Below are positions 7,136 through 17,300 of a DNA stretch of 62,349 nucleotides, piece by piece. The position numbers and the translations under genes are program-made. The notes under the pieces were generated by a model that had not been told where the DNA came from, made no database searches, and was given only the letters and a program-made list of their open reading frames with translations. The DNA comes from Oscillospiraceae bacterium (GTDB taxonomy: Bacteria; Bacillota; Clostridia; Oscillospirales; Ruminococcaceae): the NCBI GenBank assembly GCA_017521825.1, contig JAFXBK010000038.1:1-62349 (forward strand), read 5' to 3'. How positions within the stretch are numbered: position 1 is the first letter of the stretch; the number at the start of each line of letters is the position of its first letter.

Positions 7136-9061
7136 ATGAACGGAATTATTTTTGCGAATATTTCCGCTTCCGTCGCCTTTTTTGTTGTTCTTTTCCTTCG
7201 CCGGCTTTTTAAGGAAAAACTTTTTGCAAAAGTTTTCGTAATGCTTTGGGTCCTTATAATAATCCGCCTTTTGCTTCCTTTTGAATTTTATTCTTCGGTA
7301 AGCGTTTTCGCGCCGGAAAAGGAACCGGTTTTTGAGGAAGTTAACCAGCCGATTTTTATCGGAGATCTTCCGGGCGGAAAAGAATTCCTTTCTGAACAGG
7401 AAGAAAAGATTCCTTCCGAAATTCCGGAAAAAGAAAAAGCCAAAATATCTTCCGAAAGCGCCCTTACTTTTATCTGGGCACTGGGCGGAATTTCCGTTTT
7501 GGGATTTTTTGCGGCAAAGCATTTTTATTTTGTAAAAAGAATTTTAAAAAGCTCCGAACCTTACGATGTTCCGGAAATTTATAAAACCGGAAAAACCCGG
7601 TTTTATAAAAGCAAAAACCTTGCTTCACCCCTCAGCTTTGGAATTTTGCGTCCGGCAATCGTAATTCCGGAAGGAACGGCGGAAAGCCAGCTTAACTTTG
7701 TCCTTTTGCATGAACAGACCCACATTAAAGACAGAGATGCGGTGCTGAAAATTCTTGCGCTTTTTGCCCTTTCCGTCAACTGGTTCAACCCCCTGGTCTG
7801 GTTTATGGTGAAAATTTTTGAAAGGGATATCGAACGCTATTGCGACGAAAGGGTTCTTAAAAAAATCGGCGCCGAAAAAGCGCTTTTTTACGCAAACACA
7901 ATTCTGGATTTTGCCGAAAGGGAAAGCCTTTCCCTTAATTATTTCAGCGCCGCCTCCCTTTGCGAAAGGGTGACATCCATTATGAAAACAAAGCACAAAA
8001 AACAAAACGTCTTTCTTTCGGCTTTGGTTCTCGGGGCGGTCCTTCTTACCATAACCGCCTGCGGAACCCTTCCGGAAGTAAAAACGGAAAAAGAGCCGCT
8101 TAAAGTGGAAAATCTTTCCGCAAAGGCGGAGGAACTTGATAAAATCCTTCAGGATATGGTGGAAGCGGAACTTGAAAAAGGCGAAGATACAATTTCCATC
8201 GTCGGAGAGGAAGAGGACGTTGTTACAAAAATGCCTTCAATTCCGGAAGACATGATGGGATATATCTATACCGAAGGAGAACCGCCGCCGAACAATTACG
8301 TATTCGAAACTTTCGATTTTTCCGAAAATGAAGAGATCGAAAAAATAATCGTAAAGGGCTTCGGTTTTTCCGAAGATGCTTCAATAAACGTAATTTGCAT
8401 CCCTTCCGACAAAACAAAAATAAGCGTCGGATATGGGGACGAACTTCGCGAAGCGGGTTTTGCGGTTTCCTTAGAAAACAAAAACGCCGTTTTGATTGCA
8501 ACCGCGGAAGAAATTTCGGACGTTTCCGAAAGTTTTGATTTAAGGATCTGGGCGGATTTTGAAAAAGTTTCCGTCGAAACAGAAAACTTCGGCTACGTTA
8601 TTTATGGTGGAGAACCGGAAGAACCTTGGGTAAAACCCGAACAGGATGTTTCAGGAAACAGCGTTCCGGAAACCGACATTGAATTTGTCTGGCCAACGGA
8701 AGGCGGATATATCTGCAGCAGGCTTTGGTCGTATAAAGGCCATACGGGAATAGATATCCGTCCGGAAACCGGCCTTGACGGAAAAATTTTTGCCGCCGCG
8801 GACGGAACGGTTGTTAAAGTAAAAAGGAGCAACACCGGTTACGGTTACCACATGATAATCGACCACGGAAACGGAGTTCAGACCTGTTATGCTCATTGCG
8901 GAGATATGTCTGTAAAAACCGGCCAGGAAGTTAAAGCCGGCGAACCTATCGGAAAAGTTGGTTCCACCGGAAATTCCACCGGAATCCATCTTCATTTTGA
9001 AATCCGGATAAACGGAGTTTACGTTGACCCGGAAAAATATCTTCCGGCCACGGAAAACTGA
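7136..9061 (+). CDS. BlaR1-like M56 metalloprotease fused to an M23 (LytM) domain
   Basis: The 641-residue protein starts with membrane helices near 5-22 and 30-48, then the M56 zinc protease core HEQTH at 192-196 with DERVLKKIG downstream, and another helix near 300-316. A spacer follows, then an extracytoplasmic C-terminal M23 domain with GHTGID (His536, Asp540) and HLHFE (His618, His620), all zinc ligands present. In BlaR1 and MecR1 this place is taken by a penicillin-binding sensor. Here it is a cell-wall endopeptidase domain, so the signal is probably peptidoglycan itself or a turnover product. Together with the BlaI-type repressor it forms a proteolytic signalling pair. Confidence 0.88.
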   Translation: MNGIIFANISASVAFFVVLFLRRLFKEKLFAKVFVMLWVLIIIRLLLPFEFYSSVSVFAPEKEPVFEEVNQPIFIGDLPGGKEFLSEQEEKIPSEIPEKEKAKISSESALTFIWALGGISVLGFFAAKHFYFVKRILKSSEPYDVPEIYKTGKTRFYKSKNLASPLSFGILRPAIVIPEGTAESQLNFVLLHEQTHIKDRDAVLKILALFALSVNWFNPLVWFMVKIFERDIERYCDERVLKKIGAEKALFYANTILDFAERESLSLNYFSAASLCERVTSIMKTKHKKQNVFLSALVLGAVLLTITACGTLPEVKTEKEPLKVENLSAKAEELDKILQDMVEAELEKGEDTISIVGEEEDVVTKMPSIPEDMMGYIYTEGEPPPNNYVFETFDFSENEEIEKIIVKGFGFSEDASINVICIPSDKTKISVGYGDELREAGFAVSLENKNAVLIATAEEISDVSESFDLRIWADFEKVSVETENFGYVIYGGEPEEPWVKPEQDVSGNSVPETDIEFVWPTEGGYICSRLWSYKGHTGIDIRPETGLDGKIFAAADGTVVKVKRSNTGYGYHMIIDHGNGVQTCYAHCGDMSVKTGQEVKAGEPIGKVGSTGNSTGIHLHFEIRINGVYVDPEKYLPATEN

Positions 9062-9069
9062 ATAAAAAA

Positions 9070-9096
9070 GCGCCTGCCAAAAGCAGGCGCTTTTTT
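9070..9096 (+). terminator. Terminator after the M56-M23 gene
   Basis: GCGCCTGC pairs with GCAGGCGC, followed by six T residues. Confidence 0.9.
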
Positions 9097-9098
9097 AA

Positions 9099-9234
9099 AG
9101 CCTTCCAGAAGGACAAGGCTCCTTTGTTAAAGGGATGGATTCTTTTCCAAACGGGCGCACATCGGTGCGCCCCTACAGAATTTTAATAAACCAACCGTTC
9201 CAATCGTAGGGGCGGATATCATCCGCCCGTTTAG
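9099..9234. repeat. Palindromic repeats A (degenerate), E and B
   Basis: A worn family A unit is followed by a family E palindrome (GGGCGCAC/GTGCGCCC, 9154-9177) and a family B palindrome (about 9206-9232), in the same order as in the larger arrays. Confidence 0.8.
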
Positions 9235-9246
9235 CAAAACCAGCCG

Positions 9247-9540
9247 CTAAAAAACGCTTACGATAATCAAAAATCCAAGCCTTATAAAAGGCGGAAGAAA
9301 AAACCGCAAAGCCCGAAGCCGCGGCAAAAATTCCAGAGCCGGGGAAAAATCCGCCGAAAATTTCCGCCCCAAAATTTCCCCGGAAAAAACATTTTCCTCA
9401 AATTCAAAAAAAAGAACTTCCCCGGAGGAAAAACCGCTTTCCGCAAGGTTTTGGTTAATAAGTTCAAAGGAAAAAACAAGGAAAAACAAAAGAAAAATCA
9501 CCGCAAGGGCGGTTCCAAACGCCCTTCTGAAATCCTTCAT
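9247..9540 (-). CDS. Small membrane protein of unknown function
   Basis: I do not recognise this 97-residue protein. It starts MKDFRRAFGTALAVIFLLFFLVFSF, one clear membrane helix, has a soluble middle rich in Phe and Glu, and ends in a second hydrophobic stretch (FFLPPFIRLGFLIIVSVF). It follows spoIIP on the same strand. Its GGGGG binding site lies inside the 3' arm of the spoIIP terminator hairpin, so translation may be low unless the hairpin opens. The codon use matches its neighbours, which supports it being real. Confidence 0.6.
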   Translation of the reverse strand: MKDFRRAFGTALAVIFLLFFLVFSFELINQNLAESGFSSGEVLFFEFEENVFSGEILGRKFSADFSPALEFLPRLRALRFFLPPFIRLGFLIIVSVF

Positions 9541-9579
9541 AAAAAAACGCCCCCTTTTTAAAAATTGTGGGCGTTTTTT
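9541..9579. terminator. spoIIP terminator overlapping the next gene's binding site
   Basis: AAACGCCC and GGGCGTTT form a hairpin with T-runs on both strands. On the minus strand its 3' arm holds the GGGGG ribosome binding site of the gene ending at 9247. Confidence 0.75.
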
Positions 9580-9586
9580 GTTTTGT

Positions 9587-10744
9587 TTATTCAGAAAAAA
9601 GTTCCGCAAGGGCGTTACCCAAAAGTTCGGCGGAATATTTCGCTTCCTCAAGGGTGTTTCCGGTCGCTCCGATTTCGATTAAAAGCAGGCCCGGGGAAAG
9701 ATCCATGTTGTATTTCCTGTAATCAAAAAGAATCGGGCGGCAAAGCCCGGGGTAAAGTTCCTCGATTTTATCCGCAAGGGCGGCGGCAAAGCGCAGGTTT
9801 TCCCAGTAATCAGGCATATCCATGGTTCCGTCGTCACAGCCGGAAATTATCATAATCTGCGCGGCTTTTTTGCCGTTTATAACGGCGGTGGGTTTTATAA
9901 TTTCCGTGGCGGAAGGTTCGATTGCGTCCCGGTGGATATCAAGACAAACGGTGATTTCCGGGTTTTGGTCAAGGTGGGTTTTTATTGTAACGGCGCTTCG
10001 CTGATAGGAACCCTGATAGCTTGGGTCATCGTGCATGGTTCCGTCGTGGATAACGCCAAAGCCGTTTTCGGTAAGAACGGAAGTTAAAACGTCGCCCACA
10101 GAAATCATATTCTTATCCGGGTCGGTGGTGCGCCAGCTTCCGGCGGTATCAAAAACGCCGCTGTCGGAATTTTCGTAACCTTCGGTGGCGTGGGTGTGGT
10201 AAAGAAGGAACTGGGGCGCATTCCCGGAAAGGGAAAGCTTATGAGGGGTTTCAAGTTCCGTTTTGATTTTTTTCGCGCTGTGGTGGGTGCAGTTTTTTAT
10301 CAATGCGTTCCCAAAGGCGACGTAAACCCCGCCTTCGCTTGCGGAATATTGGGTTTCGGTAATTTTTCCCCGGCGGTTTTCCGGGATTTCGGGAATAATC
10401 TCCGGAATTTCCCAGCGGTAAAAATCCGGTTCGGCTTTTTCCGGAACCTCTGGAACCTCCTCTTCCGGAACAAAAACTTCCGCTTTCGGCTCTTCAAAAG
10501 AAGGCGGCTCGCTTAAAAATTCAATGGCGGTTCCCGGGGAAGCAAAGACCATTGCGTAATAAAATAAATCCGAACCGTTTTTCGCAAGGGAAACGGTTAT
10601 GCAGATTCCAAGGAAGATGCAAAAAACGCCGGAAAGGGTATTAAGAAAAAACCGCACGCCGGAAAAAAGCTTTTCCTTCGGCGCCTTTAAGGATATGTTT
10701 TTGAAAAATCTCTTGTCCATAAAATCCAAAACCCCGCGAACCAT
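9587..10744 (-). CDS. spoIIP: Stage II sporulation protein P
   Basis: SpoIIP is the amidase/endopeptidase that works with SpoIID and SpoIIM to thin septal peptidoglycan and drive engulfment. The 385-residue protein has an N-terminal membrane anchor (about 34-53), a proline- and glutamate-rich linker and the catalytic domain with LLYHTHATEGY (His183, His185, Glu188), GTMHDDPSYQGSYQRS, DIHRD and LIEIGATGNTLEEA. The start is uncertain: the next in-frame ATG at 10720 also gives a good N-terminus (MDKRFFKN), with a GGGG element upstream. Confidence 0.94.
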   Translation of the reverse strand: MVRGVLDFMDKRFFKNISLKAPKEKLFSGVRFFLNTLSGVFCIFLGICITVSLAKNGSDLFYYAMVFASPGTAIEFLSEPPSFEEPKAEVFVPEEEVPEVPEKAEPDFYRWEIPEIIPEIPENRRGKITETQYSASEGGVYVAFGNALIKNCTHHSAKKIKTELETPHKLSLSGNAPQFLLYHTHATEGYENSDSGVFDTAGSWRTTDPDKNMISVGDVLTSVLTENGFGVIHDGTMHDDPSYQGSYQRSAVTIKTHLDQNPEITVCLDIHRDAIEPSATEIIKPTAVINGKKAAQIMIISGCDDGTMDMPDYWENLRFAAALADKIEELYPGLCRPILFDYRKYNMDLSPGLLLIEIGATGNTLEEAKYSAELLGNALAELFSE

Positions 10745-10788
10745 TTTAAAATCTTTAAGATTTTATGCGCGGCTTTCCGGAAAAATGC

Positions 10789-10817
10789 AAAAAAAAGAGG
10801 AGTGCAACGCACTCCTC
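10789..10817 (-). terminator. addBA terminator
   Basis: On the minus strand GAGGAGTGC pairs with GCACTCCTC around a 3-base loop and runs into eight U residues. It lies just after the original end of addA (10824), not after the internal stop, which indicates the gene once ran to 10824. Confidence 0.9.
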
Positions 10818-10823
10818 CTTAAT

Positions 10824-11003
10824 TTAAACCTCAAGTTTCTTTCCAAAGCGGAAGGACCAGATTATCGCCTTTGTTACCTCTTTTCCAAGGCTTTCGGAAA
10901 GAAGGCGCCGGTACATGTTAAGCTGGGCGGCGTAGCGTTCCCTAAGTTCCTCGATATCCTCGACAAAATCGGTTTTGTAGTCAACAACAATAAGCTTGCC
11001 GTT
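10824..11003 (-). pseudogene. addA: 3' remnant of addA beyond an in-frame stop
   Basis: Reading on in the addA frame past the TAA at 11004-11006 gives 59 more codons: NGKLIVVDYKTDFVEDIEEL, then AAQLNMYRRLL and a short tail ending at a second TAA at 10824. These are the conserved last motifs of the AddA nuclease domain (DYKTD with the catalytic Lys, and the QLNMY motif). They are undamaged apart from the stop, so the mutation is recent, or it is a sequencing or assembly error. Confidence 0.85.
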
Positions 11004-14000
11004 TTACTCAAAAACGCAGTCCGCAACGCCCTGGACGGTGATTTTATCTTCCTCGGAAGCACCTTCAAAACCAAGTTCGGAAGCGGGAATTCCGCGCAGG
11101 AACCGAAGTTCGCGCCATACTTTATCCGCTTTTTCTATCCTTCCGAAAAGTTCGCTTGCAAAAAACGCGGAAACTTTTTTGGGGTCAATGGCCGCGGCCT
11201 GCTTTTCGGTGATGAACCGTTTTTCCGTAAGGCGGTTTATTTCCGCCCTCGGGTTCGCTTTCGCAAGGTCAAAATCGCAGAACTGCATAAAGGTATGAAG
11301 GGCGGTTCCACGGTCCGCGCCGGAAAGATTTTCGCCTTTTGGCTTTGCGGAAAAAAGCATTTTTTCGTGCATTTCCCGGTGGGTTATGGCGGAAACGCCC
11401 GCCTTCGCCGGGATTTTTTCCGAAGCCGCGAAAGGATATTTCCAGCTTTCCCTTGCGATAAGCTTGCGGTAAAGTTCTTCGTCCGGGGTTTCGGCGGTTT
11501 TTTCCTCTTCGGAAAAAACATGTTCTTCAGCCGTTTCGCTTAAAAAGCTGAACTTCCACATTGTTTCATCGGGAAGAACGGCGCCTTCATCAAGATTTGC
11601 CATAAGGCGGAAATCCTTTGCGTCCGGGTGGCGCAAAAGCGCCGAAAGAATCCAGTCTGCCTCGCATTTTGCGTTGGAAACAACAAAAGGGTCAATCCTT
11701 CCGGATTTTTCCCCGGCAAAAGCAAGGGAAGAAAGATATTTCGCCGCGTCCTTTTTACAGCAGGTTATGATAAGGTTTTCCTTCGGCCTTGTGAGCGCAA
11801 CGTAAAGAATCCTCATTTCCTCCGCAAGGTTATAGCGGCGGAGTTCGTGCTTAAGGGCAAGCTGGGGAACGGTGGTGTATCTTGCGCCGGTTTCCCTGTC
11901 CCTTGCGGGACAGGCAAAGCCGAGGCTTGGATGCAAAAGGGGAAGGTCGGTTCGCTCGGTCCGGAAAAGTTTTCCGGTTCCGCAAAGGAAAACCACCGGG
12001 AATTCAAGGCCTTTTGAACCGTGAACGGACATAATCCTTACGCAGTTTCCGCCGTTTCCGGTGGAACCGGCGGGTTTAAGGTCGCTTTCCCGTTCCTCAA
12101 GGCGGTTTATGAACCGAACAAAGGCGGAAAGCCCGTGGGCGCCGGCTTTTTCCCGGTCGGAAGCGTATTTTATAAGAAGCCGAAGGTTAGAAAGTTTAAG
12201 TTCGCCTTCCGGGGTGCTTCGCATAACCTGGGGAAAAGCGGTTATATCATAAAGCCGCTCGATTACGGAATCGCTTCGCTCATAGGCGGCGGCTTTCCGA
12301 AGGGAATCGAGGGTTACGATAAAGTTTTTTGCCTTTTCGTTTCCGTTTTCCGCCGCAATTTTAACGGAGGAATAAAGGGGAATCTTCCGGCTTTCGGCGC
12401 GGATTTCCGCAAGTTCGTCCGGGGTGAAAAGGAACATTTCCGAAAGCATTGCGCCGGCCAGCGGAATATCCAGAAGCGGGTTATCAACGGCTTTTAAAAC
12501 ATCAACAACCGCCGCAACTTCCGGCCGGGAAAGGAAACCTTTGTCGTTTTCGCTCCGGCAATTTATTCCGCGTTTTCGCAAAGCGGAAAGAAAAACCTCC
12601 GCCCTGCCTTTAACCGCCCTGAAAAGTATGCAGATATCAGAATAGCGCATGGGGCGGATTTCGCCTTTTTCGGAAACGGTTTTTCCGCTTTGAACCATGC
12701 TGTAAATTTTATCCGCAACGGCTTCTGCCTCCGCTTTTGTGGAATCCCGGTCGGATTCGATAAGCAAAAATTCGTTCCGGATTTCTTCGCTTTCCGGAAA
12801 AACCGCTTCCGGAATAAGCATTTCGGATTCGTCATATTCAATTTCCGCGGCCTCGGCGGACATTATAAGACGGAAAATATAGTTTACCGCTCCGGCGATG
12901 TTTTTTCTGCTTCGATAGTTTTTTCCAAGAATTATGGTCGCGGGGAAGTTTTTTTCTTCGCCGAGAACCGGCCAATCCCGGCGCTTTTTAAGGAAAAGTT
13001 CCGGCATTGCCTGGCGGAAGCGATAGATGCTTTGCTTAACGTCGCCGACGAAGAAAAGGTTTTTCCCGTTCGAAATGGTGCGGAAAATCGTATCCTGAAC
13101 CTTGTTGATATCCTGACATTCGTCGATAAGAATATAGTCAAAGCGGGAACCGATTTCCTTCGCTTTTTCCGAAGGAACAAAGCCGCCGTGCTCATTTTTT
13201 TCGGTGAGCACCGAAAGGGTGAACTGTTCAAGGTCGGTGTAATCAACAAGGCGTTTTTCCCGCTTAAGTTCCTTAAAACGCCGGTCATATTGAAGGGTAA
13301 CCTCCGCAAGACAGCGGAAATATCCGGAAAGGGCGGAAATATCTTCGGAAAATTCTTCCTCCGTGGCGGAAAATTCCTCCGCAAGCTGCTTTTGGATAAT
13401 TCCGGAAGCGCCGCAGTATTCATCACGAACCGCCTTGACTTTTGCCTTGAGCATATCGTCCGCGTCCTTGACAATGGGCTTTTTGGAAAAACCCGGGGAA
13501 GCGAGCATCTGCCCGAACCTGTTCCAGTCCTTTTGCCGGCAAACTTCCATAAGCCGGCTTATAACAAAGGCATCGTCCCGGAACATGGCGGAATATTTTT
13601 CGCAAAATTCCTTATCACATTCCTCCGCCATAAATTCCGCCCGGGAAAGGTGGAATTTGAGCACCAAAAAAGCGCGGCGGAAAAGAATTTTTGCCCAAAC
13701 CGTTTCCGAAGCCGGGACGGAAGGGTCGTAAAGCGCAATTTTTTCCGAAAGCCAGTCCTCATAATGGGGAAGGGCGCTTATAAAACCGTAAAGGGTGAGC
13801 ACCGCTTCGGAAAGGCCGGCGTCGCTTCTTCCGCCGCCAAGGTTTTCCGAAAGCTGTGCAAAGGTTTCGCTTCCTTCGGAATAAAAACTTTCTATTGTAT
13901 CCTCAAGGGCAGAAAAGGAAAGATCCGCCGCTTCGTCCTCGTCCGCAACGGAAGGATCCGGCATAAGTCCCAGAAGGCTTGTGTTTTCGCGAATAACCTC

Positions 14001-14327
14001 CGCGCAGAAGGAATGGATCGTTCCGATATGAGCACGCTCCATTAAAAGAAGCTGGCGCGAAAGGCGGGAATCCTTCGGGTTTTCCGAAATAAGGCGCGAA
14101 AGTTCCGCGTTTATCCTGCTTCGCATTTCCGCCGCCGCAAGCCTTGTGAAGGTAACAATCAAAAGGCGGTCGGCATCAACCGGGTTTTCCTCATCCGTGA
14201 GCATCCGGATTACCCTTTCCACCAAAACGGCGGTTTTTCCGCTTCCGGCGGCGGCGGAAACAAGGATGTTTCCGCCAAAGGAGGTGATTGCGTCAAGCTG
14301 GTCGCTGTTCCAGATGCGTTCAGCCAT
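11004..14327 (-). CDS. addA: AddA helicase-nuclease subunit, cut short by a stop codon
   Basis: AddA is the UvrD-like 3'-5' helicase and nuclease subunit of AddAB, which resects double-strand breaks up to Chi. The protein has Walker A AAAGSGKT (Lys31), motif II LIDECQD, motif III QSIYRFRQA, motif V SVHGSKGLEFPVVF and motif VI LYVALTRPKENLI. The nuclease domain follows but ends at VADCVFE, where the next residue (usually acidic) is a TAA. The catalytic DYKTD lies just beyond, so this product would keep its helicase but lose its nuclease. I start at ATG 14327, with AAAGGCGG 8 bases before it; it overlaps the addB stop by 8 bases. Confidence 0.93.
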   Translation of the reverse strand: MAERIWNSDQLDAITSFGGNILVSAAAGSGKTAVLVERVIRMLTDEENPVDADRLLIVTFTRLAAAEMRSRINAELSRLISENPKDSRLSRQLLLMERAHIGTIHSFCAEVIRENTSLLGLMPDPSVADEDEAADLSFSALEDTIESFYSEGSETFAQLSENLGGGRSDAGLSEAVLTLYGFISALPHYEDWLSEKIALYDPSVPASETVWAKILFRRAFLVLKFHLSRAEFMAEECDKEFCEKYSAMFRDDAFVISRLMEVCRQKDWNRFGQMLASPGFSKKPIVKDADDMLKAKVKAVRDEYCGASGIIQKQLAEEFSATEEEFSEDISALSGYFRCLAEVTLQYDRRFKELKREKRLVDYTDLEQFTLSVLTEKNEHGGFVPSEKAKEIGSRFDYILIDECQDINKVQDTIFRTISNGKNLFFVGDVKQSIYRFRQAMPELFLKKRRDWPVLGEEKNFPATIILGKNYRSRKNIAGAVNYIFRLIMSAEAAEIEYDESEMLIPEAVFPESEEIRNEFLLIESDRDSTKAEAEAVADKIYSMVQSGKTVSEKGEIRPMRYSDICILFRAVKGRAEVFLSALRKRGINCRSENDKGFLSRPEVAAVVDVLKAVDNPLLDIPLAGAMLSEMFLFTPDELAEIRAESRKIPLYSSVKIAAENGNEKAKNFIVTLDSLRKAAAYERSDSVIERLYDITAFPQVMRSTPEGELKLSNLRLLIKYASDREKAGAHGLSAFVRFINRLEERESDLKPAGSTGNGGNCVRIMSVHGSKGLEFPVVFLCGTGKLFRTERTDLPLLHPSLGFACPARDRETGARYTTVPQLALKHELRRYNLAEEMRILYVALTRPKENLIITCCKKDAAKYLSSLAFAGEKSGRIDPFVVSNAKCEADWILSALLRHPDAKDFRLMANLDEGAVLPDETMWKFSFLSETAEEHVFSEEEKTAETPDEELYRKLIARESWKYPFAASEKIPAKAGVSAITHREMHEKMLFSAKPKGENLSGADRGTALHTFMQFCDFDLAKANPRAEINRLTEKRFITEKQAAAIDPKKVSAFFASELFGRIEKADKVWRELRFLRGIPASELGFEGASEEDKITVQGVADCVFE

Positions 14328-17300
14328 TATCCTCACCGCCTTTCACCTTTTCAAAAAATTCCTTATCGCGGAAGCTTTCGTGCTCAACAAAGGGCGCGTT
14401 TTCGCTTCTGCGGCAAATTCCTTTATAGCGGCAAAAATCACAGGGGGATGTGCTGTTTTTTCGGAAGGGAAGCGCCGCGATTTTTCCTTCCGAAAGTTCG
14501 CTTGCAATATTTATGAGCAGGGAATCGATATGTTTTTTTATAACCCCGAATTCCGCAAGGCTTGCAAGGGAACCGGAAGGGCCGTTTTTTCCTTTTTTAA
14601 CCGGGATATAAAAGCCGGAAAGCCCCGGTTCCATGGCCGTGAGCACCGCTTCGTCGTCAAGAAGAAGGCCGTTCATGCGGAAGCTCCTCCGCTGTTCCTC
14701 AAAAACCTCTTCGGCGGTGTCGCCGCGCTCCATTTTGAGCACGGAATTTTTCGCCGGCATATAAAGAACGCCGGAAGGAATGGAATTTGAAAGTCCGCCC
14801 TTTCCGCCTTGCTGGATTGAGAAAAGATAAACCAGCATCTGGATGTTGATTCCGTAATAAACGTCGCAAAGGGCAAAATCCTTCGAGCCGGTTTTGTAGT
14901 CGACAACACGAACAAAACGTTCGCCGTTCCTTTCGAGCACGTCGATTCGGTCGATGGTTCCCTCGACGGTGATTTTTTTGCCGTCCGGGGTTTCAAGGCG
15001 GTAAAAATTGATGTTATCGCCGCCCAAAGGTTCCTCGAAGGCAAAGGGAACAAATTCGGAATGGAAAAATTCTTCCCCAAGCCGGCGCAAAAGCCTTGTG
15101 ATAAAGCCGGCGGTTCTGCGGTAAAGATACATAAAACGGGCGGTTTTCCCTTTTTCGGAACCCATTACCGTATCAAGATAATCCTTGAGCACCAAATCCA
15201 CTTCCTTCTGAAGCTCCGCATCGGAAAGAAGGGCAATTCCCTTTCCACCGAACTTTGGAATGAGCACCTGGAGCACGTGGTGGATAAGGGTTCCGGCGGA
15301 AAGGGGAGAAAGTTCCGCCTTTTGCCTTTCTCTGAGCACCAGTCCGGATTTTATAAAATAGGAAAACGGGCATTGGCCGAAGGTATCCAGCTTCGTGGGC
15401 GAAAAACGGAAGTTTTTTCCGAAAAGTTTTTCCGCGTTTTCTGGGTTTTCTATGGCAAAGTTTTCCGCCTCAACCGCGGTTCCGAGTTTTTGAGCACGTT
15501 CCCGCCAAAGCTCCTTTTCCTCAAAATATTTTTTAAGCGCTTCGGAGCTTTTGTTCGAATTTTTACCGAAGGCGGCAAGGTGTTCGAAGGCAAAACTTTC
15601 GCTGCAAAGCCAAAAATCCTCCCGGAAATCGGAGGTGGATTCCTCCGGAAGGGAACCGACGGATTCCCGAAGGCGGCTTATGAGCACCGAGGGACTTTGT
15701 TCCGCGGAAGAAATATCATATTTTGGATAGGAGGCAAAAACCTTTTCGGAAGCGCTTGTAAAAGCGGTATAGGCGTAAATTCTTTCCGAAAGAATGTCGT
15801 CGTTTTCCCCTTCGCCAAGTTCAAGCCCTTCTTCCGCAAGGATTTTTCTTTCCTCGGTAGTAAAAAGGGAAGAATTTTTCGGCGGCGCCGGGAAAACCCC
15901 GTCGCAAAGGCCGATTACAAAAACCGCTTTTATGTCCGAAGGGCGGATTCTGTCGGCGGTTCCGGCGGAAACGCAATCGAGGGTATGGGGCAAAACGCCG
16001 ATTTCCGCCTCGTTTATGATAAGTTCAAAAAGCCTTCCCATGGTTTCTTTTTCAAGAACCGTATCCCCAAGGGCAACGGAAAATTTATCCAGGGCGGAAA
16101 CGGTGTAGCTCCAGAAAGCATCCAGATTTTCCGCCGCGGCGGTTTCGCCGGATTCGGAAAGTTCGTCGTAAAGCCTGCGAAGGCCTTCCGTGACCTCACA
16201 TTCACAAAGAAAATCGTAAAAAGCGGCGGAAAATTCCTTTCCGCTTGCGCCGGAAAGTCTTTTGCGGAGCGTTTCCAGCGGGTTTATCACCTTTTCCCGA
16301 AGGGAATTGAGCTTTTCTAGCTTTTCAAGGTCCTCCGGTTTTATTTCGCGGAAGCCTTCGGGGCTTCCGGTAAAAGGTTCGAGGAAAAGTTTTCCGCGGA
16401 TGTTCCAGACAAAGCAATAGTTTTCAAATTCCGCGGCATCCTCCGCCGGAACCGGAAGAATTCCGGTTTTTAAAAGCCGAAGGATATCTTCCGCGGAAAA
16501 ATTGCTGCGGATTGCGGAAAGAGCGGCGGAAATAAAAGCGGAAAGGGGATGGGCGGAAAGTTTTGCCGCCTTATCCATATAAAGAGGGATTCCCGCACGC
16601 TTAAAAGCCGCCGGAAGGGAATGTTCATAGGGTGAAAGGTCTCTTGCAATAACCGCCATATCTCTCCAGCGGAAACCCTGTTCTTCCGCAAGGGAACGGG
16701 CCATTACCGCCACAAAATTTGCCTCATCATAAGGATCGGCGGCTTTTATAAGGCGCACTTCCCCGAGGTTTTTGCCTTTTGGGGAAGAACTTTGCAAAAA
16801 GTTTTCCTCAAGGTCAATAATGGCTTCGGGCCTTTTGTCGTTTTTGTTTTCTGCGAAAACCGGGGTTTTAACCGCGGCGCCAGCTTCCTTTGCAATTTTT
16901 TCAAGGCGTCCGGCGGTGCGCTGGGTTTTTGAAAAAAGCCCGGTTCCGCCGGTGCGGTCATAGACCGAATCGCAGCAAAGGCTTATTTCCACAAGGGGAG
17001 ATTGTTCCAGAATAACCCGGAGCATTTTATATTCGCTTCCGGTAAAACCGGTGAAGTTATCGATAAAAACCGGCGTTTCGCTGAAAAAATCGTTTTCCAA
17101 AAGGGTTTCGGCCGCGCGTTTTATATCTGTAAGCGGGTCGATATAACTTTTTTCAAGCATTGCGTTATAAAGTTCGAAAACAAGCGAAAGGTCCGATGCC
17201 TTTTCCCCAAGGGTTCCGTTTTTTTCGGAAAGGGCGGAAAGTTCCGCCGGGGAAATTCCGGCGTTTTTAAATTCCGAATCCGCCGCCACAAGTTTTTCGA

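Noticed and set aside
6760-9061. Beta-lactam resistance operon
   Set aside because: The receptor has no penicillin-binding sensor domain and no beta-lactamase or PBP2a gene lies next to it.
11004-11006. Stop in addA as selenocysteine or pyrrolysine recoding
   Set aside because: The codon is TAA, which is not used for either, and nothing resembling a recoding element follows.
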